From: Oscillospiraceae bacterium
GTDB taxonomy: Bacteria > Bacillota > Clostridia > Oscillospirales > Oscillospiraceae
Assembly: GCA_916988195.3 (NCBI GenBank)
Contig: CAKASQ030000017.1
Location: 1-64,000, forward strand
Length of the DNA: 64,000 nucleotides
Reading direction: 5' to 3'
Below the pieces are notes generated by a model. The model did not search any database. It was not told the DNA's origin and saw only the letters and a list, made by a program, of their open reading frames with translations. Position numbers and translations under genes: made by a program. Positions 8,537-16,857 of this stretch are shown here, in pieces. Each line of letters opens with the position of its first letter. The stretch's first letter is position 1.

Positions 8537-9718
8537 TTACGACGTGGCTTTCGTAAGATGCACGAATGCGCCGAGTCCGGCGACCGGCTTGCAGTCAAAG
8601 ACGCACGCGCCGAGGTAGTCAATACTGTTGGTCGCAAGCCCGGAATGTTCAGAGCGAACAACCGTAATGTCCTGCGAATAGTTGCCGATGATGTACTCGA
8701 AATCGCCGTAGTACGCTTCATGTGCCGCAAGCGAACCAGTGAAGTAGACCTCTGCGCCCATGATGTAATACTTGCCGCCTGCAAATTCGATGAGGTTGTT
8801 CTTCGACTTGTTCATCAGCGGGAAGAAATCAGTAAAGAACGTCGCCTTGTTCATGCACCAGACTGCATTTCGCTCATAGCCGGACGCAAGCATACCGTAA
8901 AGCGAAACTACATTTTCTTCTGTCAGGGATGCCGTTTTTGCAACTGTCACCTGATCTGTGCCGTCCGTGTACGCGCCGCTTGTACCCTTGCCCGCGACCT
9001 TCACGCCGCCCGGCTGATCGCTGCCCGTACCCGTGAAGATGTAATTTTCGATCTTGCGGGCGATGGATTCGGCAATCACTTCGACAATGTAGCTTTCAAA
9101 CGCGGACAGCGCCATTTCGGAAGATGCGCGGGATGCCTTAACCAGCTTGACGATTTCGTAGCCCGTCAGGGAAACGGAGGTCAGGCTATCGGAGGCGGCG
9201 GTAATGCTTGCGTTCTCCGTGTGAATCGCCGCGTCGCTGTTCGTGCCTTCGACGGCGAATTTGAAATTGCCGGGGACGTGGAAGATTTTGCAGCGCTGCA
9301 AAATCGGGGCGACCTCGTACATTTTCTTGATGATCTGATTCGCGGTCGTTTCCGGGATGATGGGCAGCGCGGAATTTGCAGCGGTCGAATACGCGCGCTG
9401 TTCGTAAACGCGCTTTTCATCGTCCGTCAGGGACTTGCCCTGCAAGGTTTTCAGCCATGCGGAACGATACAGCTTTTCCGTATCCTCTACGGGCAGGCTG
9501 CAGGCGGCGACGGGGTTTTCGATGGGATTGCCCATAGCCGAGCCGGAATTCAGCATACGTTCGATTGCCTGACGCTTTTCGAGTCCTGCATCTTCCTCAT
9601 TCAGTTCGCGCAGTTCCTTTTCCAGCGCGTCAATGTCGGCGTTCTTGTCATCGGTAAGCAGCTTGCGGATTTCAGCCTTGCGCGCGGCGATTTCGGCGCG
9701 TCTTTTCTCAATGTTCAT
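8537..9718 (-). CDS. Major capsid protein, HK97 fold
   Basis: 393 residues. The first ~70 are a charged coiled delta domain (MNIEKRRAEIAARKAEIRKL...) likely removed by the protease encoded next to it. The body has the HK97-family pattern: PIIPETTANQIIKKMYEVAP, SRASSEMALSAFESYIVEVI, IENYIFTGTG, and a C-terminal CKPVAGLGAFVHLTKA. AGGTAAAAAC precedes the ATG. Confidence 0.95.
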   Translation of the reverse strand: MNIEKRRAEIAARKAEIRKLLTDDKNADIDALEKELRELNEEDAGLEKRQAIERMLNSGSAMGNPIENPVAACSLPVEDTEKLYRSAWLKTLQGKSLTDDEKRVYEQRAYSTAANSALPIIPETTANQIIKKMYEVAPILQRCKIFHVPGNFKFAVEGTNSDAAIHTENASITAASDSLTSVSLTGYEIVKLVKASRASSEMALSAFESYIVEVIAESIARKIENYIFTGTGSDQPGGVKVAGKGTSGAYTDGTDQVTVAKTASLTEENVVSLYGMLASGYERNAVWCMNKATFFTDFFPLMNKSKNNLIEFAGGKYYIMGAEVYFTGSLAAHEAYYGDFEYIIGNYSQDITVVRSEHSGLATNSIDYLGACVFDCKPVAGLGAFVHLTKATS

Positions 9719-9753
9719 GTTTTTACCTCCATAAATTCAAAAAATGTGGGTTT

Positions 9754-10341
9754 TCAGTATGTCAAAGCTACCAGACGTTTCCTGCGCGCGGCTTGCTCCA
9801 AAGCCGCCAGTTCCTTTGAATGCTCCACTTCAAAGAAACTGCGCGCGGAAATTTCTGTGTCTTTGTACGCGGGAATATCCACCGCCGACACGTCGTATAG
9901 CTTCTTGACCTTTGTGATCGTGCGGGTATGCGTTACGCTGTCATACTTGGATTCGCGCACAGAAAAGGAAAAGGACATTTTATCGACATACCCGCCGTCG
10001 ATTTCCTCATACAGTTCGCGCCCCGCCTGTGTGCCGCCGAGGTCGGCTTCCATGTGCAAGCCGCGTTCGTCGATGGTCAGCGTAAGCGTTTTATTGCGCA
10101 GACGGGCGACCACCTTGCCGCCGTGATTGTAGTTAAAAATCACGTCGGACATATCGCATTCGTCAAATGCGTTGCGGTCAATGACCTCGGAATACTTCAC
10201 GCCGTCGTATTCAAAAAGAACCGTCGGCGTATCAAACACGACCGCCGTACCGCGCACGCGGTATTCGTCCTTTTCTTCTGCGCGGGGAACGAGGGAAAAA
10301 TCCTGCACGGCGCGGTATTCGCGCCCTTGTTTCATACCCAT
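9754..10341 (-). CDS. HK97-family prohead protease
   Basis: 195 residues from ATG 10341, 9 nt after AGGAGG; the longer frame upstream lies within the portal gene. Contains YRVRGTAVVFDTP, VIFNYNHGGKVVAR (the His of the serine protease triad) and DKMSFSFSVRESKYD (catalytic Ser). It processes the capsid delta domain and probably the scaffold during head maturation. The last residues (EQAARRKRLVALTY) are basic. Confidence 0.92.
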   Translation of the reverse strand: MGMKQGREYRAVQDFSLVPRAEEKDEYRVRGTAVVFDTPTVLFEYDGVKYSEVIDRNAFDECDMSDVIFNYNHGGKVVARLRNKTLTLTIDERGLHMEADLGGTQAGRELYEEIDGGYVDKMSFSFSVRESKYDSVTHTRTITKVKKLYDVSAVDIPAYKDTEISARSFFEVEHSKELAALEQAARRKRLVALTY

Positions 10342-10345
10342 AACG

Positions 10346-11626
10346 TTAAGCCTCCTTTGCTTCTCCGCCGTCCGGCTTTGCGGGCGGCGGGTCTTTTTCC
10401 TTCTTCGGGTCATCCGGCGGCGTTTCGCCGTCTGCGCCCGTCTGATACTTGTCGGCAAGTTTTGCATTTACCATGTTCAACGTCTGGACGCGGCGCGCAC
10501 CTTCTTCGCCGCCGATTGTCGGCATATCGAACATGGTCAAAATCTGGTCAAGCGTCGCCGCGCCGATCTCCGTCAGGAATTTCGCCGCCGTCACCTTTTC
10601 GGGCAGCGTTGCAAACTGCACGGAATTTGCGGCGAAAATGATGCGGTTGCCGTGTCCGATCTCCCGTTCTGTAAACAGCACGTTCGTGAACGCCTGCGTT
10701 AGCTTGCGGAAGAACGGCGCAATTTCGCCGCTGTAAAATGCCTGTTCCTGCTGCGGGGTAGCCGTGTTTTCGACGATCTCTTTTGAAACGCCGAGGTAGT
10801 CATAAATTTCCGTCTTGATGTATTCAAGCTGGTTTGCCGGAATCGGCGTTGTCTTGTCGTTCAGCGGCGTATAGTCATACTTGGAATCCGTGACCACGAT
10901 GCCCGCGCCGTTGTTCTCCATGCGCAAATTGTCCCGTACGAAATCGTCACGGCGGCGGTTCAAATCCTCATTTTTCACGGCGTTTGAAACTTTCAGGATG
11001 CCGCGAATGACGGCGACGAGTTCGGCAAACTTCGACATAGACTGATTAAACGTGTTCGCCGTTTTCAAAACAGGATTCAGCGGGCGGTTGTCATCCCCGA
11101 AAATATCGTTTTCGAGGAAATGTCTGCGGATGTGGATAATGCGGGAATACTCGCAGATATACGACGCGCCCGTTGCGAATTTGAACCGGCAATACAGCGT
11201 TCCCATATATTCAAGCAGTTCAAAATACTGCGCGTTGATGGGATAGATCGCCACAAGCCGCCGTTGACTGTCAAAGACGGGATATGCGACGGCGTTGTTG
11301 TAGACCTTGTATTGTGCCGCCAGCTTGTAATAAAAATCAGCCGCCGTCATGTACGGATTCGGCTGATACTGCAAGATGCGGTCAACGTAGTCATTGACGG
11401 ATACCGTCGTTTCCGGGGACTGCCGGACGTGGCGCGGCTGCGCGGTCGATGCGCGGCGGGCGAATGCGTCCACGGCAGAACGAACCGTGTTAATATCCCA
11501 CATATTGCCGGAATACGGCGAAAAGGTCGATTCCCACGAACTAAGCAGCTTGTACGCATGAAAATCCTTGTCGCTTTGCTGCTTCTTCCCGAAGATCGAC
11601 TGAAATAGCCCTCGTTTTTCTGCCAT
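10346..11626 (-). CDS. Portal protein (HK97 type)
   Basis: 426 residues from ATG 11626, chosen because the upstream terminase stop overlaps the ribosome-site region. Motifs include MWDINTVRSAVDAFARR, YYKLAAQYKVYNNAVAY, EYIKTEIYDYLGVSKEIVENTATPQQEQAFY and QILTMFDMPTIGGEEGAR, matching the phage portal family. It forms the dodecameric DNA channel of the capsid vertex. The C-terminus is charged and Pro-rich. Confidence 0.92.
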   Translation of the reverse strand: MAEKRGLFQSIFGKKQQSDKDFHAYKLLSSWESTFSPYSGNMWDINTVRSAVDAFARRASTAQPRHVRQSPETTVSVNDYVDRILQYQPNPYMTAADFYYKLAAQYKVYNNAVAYPVFDSQRRLVAIYPINAQYFELLEYMGTLYCRFKFATGASYICEYSRIIHIRRHFLENDIFGDDNRPLNPVLKTANTFNQSMSKFAELVAVIRGILKVSNAVKNEDLNRRRDDFVRDNLRMENNGAGIVVTDSKYDYTPLNDKTTPIPANQLEYIKTEIYDYLGVSKEIVENTATPQQEQAFYSGEIAPFFRKLTQAFTNVLFTEREIGHGNRIIFAANSVQFATLPEKVTAAKFLTEIGAATLDQILTMFDMPTIGGEEGARRVQTLNMVNAKLADKYQTGADGETPPDDPKKEKDPPPAKPDGGEAKEA

Positions 11627-11630
11627 GTTA

Positions 11631-13286
11631 TCACCCCACCAAATACATATAGTCCTCGAAATCCCGCACATAGATGACCCACGCATTCAGGAGCGAAACC
11701 GCGCCGTCAATGCGGCGCTTGTCGGAAATCTTTACGGGCTGGATATTGTTGACCCCGCTTTTCTTGACTGCCGTGTTCGTCAGACACCAAAGCAAAACGG
11801 GATTTTTGTTGTAATTCACTTTTTTGTCTGCGAATGCTGCGCCCATTTCGCGCATCGGCTGCGACCATGTAAACGGACCCTGCGCAACGGCGACCATTTC
11901 AAAGCCGTTGGAGGTCATTTCATCGACCCAGTAACCCGCGAGGGCGCGGTCATATCCGACTTTGTACGTGTCGATCTTGTATTCGTCGCGCATCTGGCAG
12001 AACCACGCCGTAACATCGGAATAGTCCACGCGCACGCCGTCGCATACCGTCAGCAAACCACGGTCAGCCCATGTTTTATAGGGTGCTTCCTGCGTGTTGT
12101 GTTCGTCCAGCATTTCCAGCTTCTTCGCCGGTAAAAAGTAATGCTGTAAAACGTAAATTTGCGGGTCATCCCCGGATTTGCGAATCAGGAGCGTCGCGCA
12201 CGTCAGGTCAGTTGTCGCGGATAGGTCACAACCGCCGATTGCGTACGTGTTATACACGTCTTGCATGGTAAACGTCGCGTCGCTCTTTACTTCGTCGTAG
12301 CTTAACCACGCCGCCGCTGTCACGGATTTTACGTTGAAATCCTTGCAGAGAACGCCGGGTAAATCTTCCGGGTTCTTCTTTGCCCGCTCGACGAATGATG
12401 CCAGTGTAGAATAACGCTTGATCGTGCCGAGTCCCGGATTCGCCTTTATCCACGCTTGCGGGTCTGTCCATTCGGCGCGGTCATCCAGTTCATACAGCAC
12501 CGGCAAAAACGTATCTTCCGTGATCTTGCCGTCGGCTATGTTGCACGCCAATTCGTAAATGTTATCAAACACGGATTCGCGTACCGTGCCGGATGTGGTA
12601 ATCATAATCACGATGGGCTGTCGGCGGCTGGAGGTCGATTGCTTCATAACTTCGTACAAATTGCGGTCACGAATGGCGTGCAATTCGTCGATGATAACCG
12701 CGTGGGAGTTTAGACCGTCAAGCGTGTTGGAATCCGACGCGAGGGCTTCAAAGATGGATGCCGTCGCCGGAAAATAAATATCGTTCCGGCGCTTTTTGAT
12801 GATCGCGCGCAGTTCCGGCGACTGCTTGACCATGTTGACGGCTTCGGTCAGCGTCTTTTTTGCCTGATCTTTTTTCGTCGCTACGGAATAGATTTCCGCC
12901 GCGCCCTCATAGTCCGCGACAAGCAGATACAGCGCGATAGCCGCAAGCAGCGTCGTTTTGCCGTTCTTTCGGGCGACCAAAAGCAGCGTTTCGCGGAATC
13001 GCCGGTATCCCGTATCTTTTTCAAGCCAACCGAATAGCGTCTGAATGAACGCCTTTTGAAATAATTCCAGCTTCAACGCCGCGCCGAGTGTACCCTGTGA
13101 CTGCTTGCAGAATTGCTCAATGAACAAAATCGGGCGTTCCCCGGTTTCTTCGTCGAAATAGTACGCCGAATCATCCGAGGGCGCGTCCATTTCCTGCATC
13201 AGCCGCCCGTAAACAGCTTTGACGCGGCGGCTTGTGACGATCTCGCCGCTTGAAATCCGCCCCCAGTATTCGCGCACATAGTTCAT
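11631..13286 (-). CDS. Terminase large subunit
   Basis: 551 residues, start overlapping the small-subunit stop (TAATG). The ATPase half has a Walker A variant at ~106-112 (RKNGKTT) and Walker B at ~197-201 (VIIDE). The nuclease half carries GGCDLSATTDLTCATLL and VGYDRALAGYWVDEM. This is the HK97/phi-type TerL that cuts and pumps phage DNA into proheads. Confidence 0.95.
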   Translation of the reverse strand: MNYVREYWGRISSGEIVTSRRVKAVYGRLMQEMDAPSDDSAYYFDEETGERPILFIEQFCKQSQGTLGAALKLELFQKAFIQTLFGWLEKDTGYRRFRETLLLVARKNGKTTLLAAIALYLLVADYEGAAEIYSVATKKDQAKKTLTEAVNMVKQSPELRAIIKKRRNDIYFPATASIFEALASDSNTLDGLNSHAVIIDELHAIRDRNLYEVMKQSTSSRRQPIVIMITTSGTVRESVFDNIYELACNIADGKITEDTFLPVLYELDDRAEWTDPQAWIKANPGLGTIKRYSTLASFVERAKKNPEDLPGVLCKDFNVKSVTAAAWLSYDEVKSDATFTMQDVYNTYAIGGCDLSATTDLTCATLLIRKSGDDPQIYVLQHYFLPAKKLEMLDEHNTQEAPYKTWADRGLLTVCDGVRVDYSDVTAWFCQMRDEYKIDTYKVGYDRALAGYWVDEMTSNGFEMVAVAQGPFTWSQPMREMGAAFADKKVNYNKNPVLLWCLTNTAVKKSGVNNIQPVKISDKRRIDGAVSLLNAWVIYVRDFEDYMYLVG

Positions 13287-13672
13287 TATCTGCCCGCCGC
13301 TTTCGGCTTCGTAATAAACTGCATCAGTTCATCGCCCGCCGTTTTCTTTTCCTTTTCCGGCAGCAGGTTGATAAGCTGATTTGTCAGCGTCGAAAACGAT
13401 TTGATCGTCGTGTTATAGGCGCGTAGGGCGGGGGACTCCCGACGCATTTTCTGTGCGCCCTGCACAAAATCTTCGATAAGATCGCCGTTGTTGATCGCGT
13501 CGGCAAGGCGTTCCAGCGTAACCGACGTGACTGCGAATTGATTGATTAAACCCTCCGCGAATTGCTTCTTTTCTGTGGGTAAATCACGGAAAAGTTTTTT
13601 AATTTTCCGCTTTTTCGCGTCAATTTTTTCAGGGTTTGACATATCTTCGTATGTCTTTTTTTCTTCCGCCAT
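13286..13672 (-). CDS. Terminase small subunit (P27-like)
   Basis: 128 residues, mostly helical and charged, with LPTEKKQFAEGLINQFAVTSVTLERLADAI and a C-terminal LMQFITKPKAAGR. Composition and its place directly before TerL fit the P27 small terminase family, which recognises packaging DNA. The AGGAGG site lies 13 nt from the ATG, slightly farther than usual. Confidence 0.8.
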   Translation of the reverse strand: MAEEKKTYEDMSNPEKIDAKKRKIKKLFRDLPTEKKQFAEGLINQFAVTSVTLERLADAINNGDLIEDFVQGAQKMRRESPALRAYNTTIKSFSTLTNQLINLLPEKEKKTAGDELMQFITKPKAAGR

Positions 13673-13711
13673 ATAATGTATGCCACCTCCTGAATTTTGC
13701 GTTACCCCCCC

Positions 13712-14089
13712 TCATGTGCGCGACCGGGGCGGTTCTAAACGTGGGTGAAGCGCGGTTACGCCGCCGGAAATTTTCAGCGGCGCACCGGGGGGGGGGGATA
13801 TTGCGGATTCGATAACGTTTCCGTCTGCATCAAAAGCAAGACCGTCTGCAAGCGGCGGCATTCCTTCGTGAATGATCGCGTGACACGTCCGGCAGACGGT
13901 TTCAAGATTATCTTCGTTCAGCGTAATCATGGGGTCGTCTATGTTTCGCGGCGTTAATTCCGTCTTGTGATGGACGATGCAACCGGGCGCGCCGCACCTG
14001 ACGCATAGCCCCGCGTCGCGTTTCAGGATGTACGCCCGCGTCCGCCGCCATGCTGCCGATTCGTAGAATGCTTTTGCAAATGCTTTCAT
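13712..14089 (-). CDS. HNH endonuclease
   Basis: 125 residues from ATG 14089, 7 nt after AGGAGG. It has the zinc-HNH pattern: WRRTRAYILKRDAGLCVRCG, CIVHHKTELTPRNIDD, NLETVCRTCHAIIHE. Phage HNH proteins beside the terminase assist cos-type DNA cutting. The C-terminal ~30 residues (PPPGAPLKISGG...) are read through a run of 11 C on the coding strand (13787-13797), so the end of the protein depends on the exact length of that run. Confidence 0.9.
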   Translation of the reverse strand: MKAFAKAFYESAAWRRTRAYILKRDAGLCVRCGAPGCIVHHKTELTPRNIDDPMITLNEDNLETVCRTCHAIIHEGMPPLADGLAFDADGNVIESAISPPPGAPLKISGGVTALHPRLEPPRSRT

Positions 14090-14111
14090 TCCGCTGCCTC
14101 CTTGCAAAAGG

Positions 14112-14178
14112 GTAAAGGGAACGCCCTGCGCATAAGCGCAAGGCGCACGGCGGCGAGGTTTCCTCGACCTCCCTTTAC
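14112..14178 (-). ncRNA. Structured intergenic element with three-way junction
   Basis: A 9-bp outer stem (GTAAAGGGA pairing with TCCCTTTAC) encloses a hairpin CGAGG-AAA-CCTCG and a longer hairpin built on TGCGC-TTAT-GCGCA. It fills the gap between the late regulator and the HNH gene. It could be a leader, terminator or processed RNA of the late operon. No known class was recognised. Confidence 0.4.
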
Positions 14179-14245
14179 GGCTATCAGCATAGCACGGATT
14201 TCCGAAACTTTCTGTTCAGACTTTTTTCAAAAGCGTCCGGCGCGG

Positions 14246-14689
14246 TCAGAGCAGCGCCCCAGCATCCGCACCGAAGTACAGCACAGCAAAGCCCGCAACG
14301 GCTTTATTGCGCAAATCGTAGATTGACGTGCGCGACGCATAGTTCACCTGTGCGGCAATTTCTTCTTTGCTTTTCCGCTCTATGTACCATAGGCGCAGTA
14401 ATTCCGCGTCTTGCGGGTCAAGCTGCTGCAATACGCTGTCGATTTCGTCGATCTTGTCTTTTGTGCAGTTGATCTCCCGTGCAACTTCGGCAATCTCAAT
14501 GCAATCTGTCAGCGCATCGTTTACACTTTTCGTGCTTGTGTACGGCTTCGACGTATCTAACGACGGATAGCCAGACGGCGCATTGTGGCGCATGATTCTT
14601 TCCTGCCGCCGCATCAGGTTTTTCAATGCCTTTTCAAGCATTGAACGTGATCGCAGCGTGTTTTCCGCTGCGTCGAAATAGTTAATCAT
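14246..14689 (-). CDS. Phage late-gene regulator (ArpU / sigma region 4-like)
   Basis: 147 residues. The C-terminal half (LQQLDPQDAELLRLWYIERKSKEEIAAQVNYASRTSIYDLRNKA) reads like a sigma-70 region 4 helix-turn-helix. The N-terminus is a helical region with a Met/Arg-rich segment. Proteins of this kind at this position, just before the packaging genes, switch on late transcription in Gram-positive phages. GGAGG precedes the ATG. Confidence 0.75.
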   Translation of the reverse strand: MINYFDAAENTLRSRSMLEKALKNLMRRQERIMRHNAPSGYPSLDTSKPYTSTKSVNDALTDCIEIAEVAREINCTKDKIDEIDSVLQQLDPQDAELLRLWYIERKSKEEIAAQVNYASRTSIYDLRNKAVAGFAVLYFGADAGALL

Positions 14690-14700
14690 AGCCCGCCTCC

Positions 14701-15102
14701 TTATGCGCGCTTTCCGCCGTGCCGGTATTCGCGCCCTTTGTTGTATTCGTGCTTTGCCATAAGCACGGCTTCAATGTCTACGCCCATGAACGCAAGGAAA
14801 TCCATGATGCGCATGACCGCATCGCAGAGTTCGACCGCAACGCCCTCCGGCTTGCAGTTTCCCGCCGTATCAGCGCCCGAAGGATGCCCGACGTTATCGC
14901 AGATTTTTGAAAACTTGCAATTCTCCGGCGACAACGCGCACGTGCCGTAGATAACCGGGTTTCCGCTCCGCCATTCTTCCACGGCTTCCGAGATTTCAGC
15001 GTGTATCATAACCGCGACTTCCGGGAACGTGATAGGCGCATCATACCAACCGTGCGCAACGGCGTTTTTGTGGACATCCTGTGCAAATTCATTTACCGTC
15101 AT
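14701..15102 (-). CDS. MazG-like nucleotide pyrophosphohydrolase
   Basis: 133 residues. The EISEAVEEWRSG segment and GVAVELCDAVMRIMDFLAFMGVD match the ExxE..ExxD metal-binding pattern of all-alpha NTP pyrophosphatases. A Cys-bearing insertion (CALSPENCKFSKICDNVGHP) separates the two motifs, as in several phage forms. Probable role is nucleotide-pool or alarmone control during infection. Confidence 0.75.
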   Translation of the reverse strand: MTVNEFAQDVHKNAVAHGWYDAPITFPEVAVMIHAEISEAVEEWRSGNPVIYGTCALSPENCKFSKICDNVGHPSGADTAGNCKPEGVAVELCDAVMRIMDFLAFMGVDIEAVLMAKHEYNKGREYRHGGKRA

Positions 15103-15881
15103 TCTTTCCGCCTCCGATTCGTTTTTGTTTTTCGCTGTGGCTTTATAAATTTACCGTCCCGGCGGTAAAACCGGGCGACGATATACCGTCCGCCGTTCAC
15201 GTCGTTATGAAACGCGCCAGCTTCCGCAAGGAAATAGCCGGGGTACAGCTTTTCATATTCGGCGTTGTTGGTCGTGTCCCGTGCGAGTTCTTCCGCCCGC
15301 CTGCCGGAAATGCGTCCGTCACGTGTTTTCGGGTCAGGGTCAATCAGATTCTTTGACGCATTCCAAGCCTTTTTTCCGACGGGCTTTTTGACGATGTAAT
15401 GTCCAAGACCGGCAAGCCCTGTTTCCGTGAATTGCAGGCGGCGGCTGTTTGCGTAGCCCAAGCCCCAAGCCGCCTCCACCGCGTCACGATCTAACCCGCC
15501 ATTGATCGTGATGTGATGATGATAACGCCCGGTCTTTCCGCCGCGTTCTGTCACGACGATGTATTTCAGCGGCGGCAATCCGGCTTTCTTCCGCATACGC
15601 TGAATGCGACGTATGTAATTGCGGGCATTGCGGGCAGCTTCTTCTTCGCTTTCCGGCTGGACGGTATATGTCAGGTGAATTTCAAGATCATCCGGCGTGA
15701 AGTTCGCGTGAAGCAGTCTGACAAGTTTTTCTTCCCTGTGGCGCTGATTTAATTTCTTCTGCGCGTCGGTTGTCGGCTTGCTCCGGCTGCGCCGTCCGTT
15801 CGATTGCCGATATGTAGGAAAAATATATACGTCGAGGTACTCCCCGCAGTAGTAGCGCTTTTCCCGATAGATTGTTTTCAT
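15099..15881 (-). CDS. HUH-type replication initiation protein
   Basis: 260 residues behind CGGAGG. Motifs of a rolling-circle nuclease are visible: LEIHLTYT (~67-72), the metal-binding HHHITING (~121-128) and a catalytic-Tyr-type GLGHYIVKKPVGKKAW (Tyr ~162). Basic tail (KTKTNRRRKE). This matches Rep proteins with a G2P/ORF2-like fold. In this prophage it is the only evident replication gene, so it may start phage DNA replication by nicking. It overlaps the MazG-like gene by 4 nt. Confidence 0.72.
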   Translation of the reverse strand: MKTIYREKRYYCGEYLDVYIFPTYRQSNGRRSRSKPTTDAQKKLNQRHREEKLVRLLHANFTPDDLEIHLTYTVQPESEEEAARNARNYIRRIQRMRKKAGLPPLKYIVVTERGGKTGRYHHHITINGGLDRDAVEAAWGLGYANSRRLQFTETGLAGLGHYIVKKPVGKKAWNASKNLIDPDPKTRDGRISGRRAEELARDTTNNAEYEKLYPGYFLAEAGAFHNDVNGGRYIVARFYRRDGKFIKPQRKTKTNRRRKE

Positions 15882-15963
15882 GCCTTTACCTCCGGCGGCT
15901 CTGTGGTCGTTAAGTTACTATCCCATACAAGCCCGAAAATAGCGGTTTCCCGCCGCTTTTCGC

Positions 15964-15992
15964 TTGCATATCGCCCCGGAACGTGATATCAT
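15964..15992 (+). promoter_or_regulatory. Rightward sigma-A-type promoter inside the leftward prophage operon
   Basis: -35 TTGCAT at 15964-15969, a 17-nt spacer, and -10 TATCAT at 15987-15992. It faces right, against all neighbouring genes, and points at a terminated ~70-nt stretch. Confidence 0.5.
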
Positions 15993-15998
15993 ATATAA

Positions 15999-16068
15999 GG
16001 TATGAGTAACCTTGTCTTTTCCGAGGCAAGCACCGCCGACGTTCTGCGAAAACGTCGGCGGCTTTTTT
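15999..16068 (+). ncRNA. Candidate prophage small RNA
   Basis: The interval between the predicted promoter and a strong terminator is about 70 nt and can form three hairpins: AAGGT/ACCTT, CTTG/CAAG, and the terminal CCGCCGACGTT / AACGTCGGCGG stem with T6. The RNA would end on top of the stop of the convergent zinc-ribbon gene. It has an ATG at 16002 but no convincing coding sequence. Confidence 0.45.
16033..16068 (+). terminator. Intrinsic terminator, rightward
   Basis: Perfect 11-bp stem (CCGCCGACGTT with AACGTCGGCGG, 7-nt loop) followed by C and six T on the + strand. On the - strand there is no T-run after the stem, so it works mainly rightward. Confidence 0.8.
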
Positions 16069-16348
16069 ATGCGTCCGTTTCCGCCGCATCCGTCCAGTCA
16101 ATAGCCTGTCCGCATTGCCCGCAGAATGCGTTCTGCGCGCCGTCTGCATTGTGCAAGTGTTTGACGCTGCCGCACCGCTTGCAGGCTAAAGCGGGCGCGG
16201 GGTGCGCTGGAAGGTATTCCGGTTTTTTCCGAACGCGGTACAACAACGCCGCAATTCCCATGCGGCAGGCTTCGTCTACCGGTTCAATGCTTTCGTAATG
16301 TTCCCGATGCGCGGGATTCAGAATTTCAATCGCACGTTCAATTTTCAC
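16067..16348 (-). CDS. Phage zinc-ribbon protein
   Basis: 93 residues if it starts at the GTG at 16348 (VKIERAIEILNPAHREHYES...), just past the stop of the upstream gene; an ATG at 16387 would overlap that gene by 37 nt. EACRMGIAALLYRVRKK is followed by a four-Cys ribbon (CKRCGSVKHLHNADGAQNAFC.QCG). Small proteins of this type are common in Clostridial phage early regions; function unknown. Confidence 0.65.
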   Translation of the reverse strand: MKIERAIEILNPAHREHYESIEPVDEACRMGIAALLYRVRKKPEYLPAHPAPALACKRCGSVKHLHNADGAQNAFCGQCGQAIDWTDAAETDA

Positions 16349-16350
16349 CG

Positions 16351-16623
16351 TCAAACACCATCCATCTTTGCCCCGCATAGTCTGCAATAATAGCTGTCGT
16401 TAGATTCTGCGTTGCCGCATTCACTACAAGTGAATACACCGTCATCATGGTAAATCCACCGCCCATGTCGCACCGGCGCAACGTCGGCGGCGGGCGTGTA
16501 CACGGCGTAAGAAATCATCTTGATTGCATCCTGAATTGTGCCTTTTTTCCGGCGATAGTCCCGACTGCTCAGACTTTTGAGCAGTTCCAGCGTCTTTTCC
16601 CGGCTTATGTATTCATCAGTCAT
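16351..16623 (-). CDS. Phage zinc-ribbon protein
   Basis: 90 residues. Helical N-terminus (MTDEYISREKTLELLKSL) then VAPVRHGRWIYHDDGVFTC..CG and YYCRLCGAKM, a four-Cys ribbon that follows the HGRW motif often seen in Firmicute phage and plasmid proteins. Overlaps the upstream gene by 8 nt. Function unknown. Confidence 0.7.
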   Translation of the reverse strand: MTDEYISREKTLELLKSLSSRDYRRKKGTIQDAIKMISYAVYTPAADVAPVRHGRWIYHDDGVFTCSECGNAESNDSYYCRLCGAKMDGV

Positions 16624-16846
16624 TGCTATCCCTCCCGATCATGTGCAGCGGGCAGTTTTTCAGCCGTTCTTTTGTTACCCGAATGCCGCGTGTACTGTAA
16701 ATCGACGCGCCCGCCGTGCAAATACCGTCGTTGTAGCGCCCGCCGGGGCGGTTTCCCATGCCGTCATAGTAGCCGCATTCCGCGCACGAACGCGGGATTT
16801 TCCGCATATTCGTAACGATGATGATTTTTCCAATGTATTTGTTCAT
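16616..16846 (-). CDS. Small Cys-rich phage protein
   Basis: 76 residues after a GGAGG site. A hydrophobic start (KYIGKIIIVTNM) precedes CAECGYYDG, CTAG and NCPLHM, giving several possible metal ligands. Not recognised; part of the early operon. Confidence 0.6.
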   Translation of the reverse strand: MNKYIGKIIIVTNMRKIPRSCAECGYYDGMGNRPGGRYNDGICTAGASIYSTRGIRVTKERLKNCPLHMIGRDSND

Positions 16847-16857
16847 TTCAGCCTCCG

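Noticed and set aside
8483-10126. A 547-residue frame opposite the capsid and protease genes
   Set aside because: It is the antisense of genes with clear families and codon-like shadow composition, and has no ribosome site.
15910-16149. A 79-residue leftward frame over the small-RNA region
   Set aside because: Basic, low-complexity, no ribosome site; it covers a terminator and a promoter.
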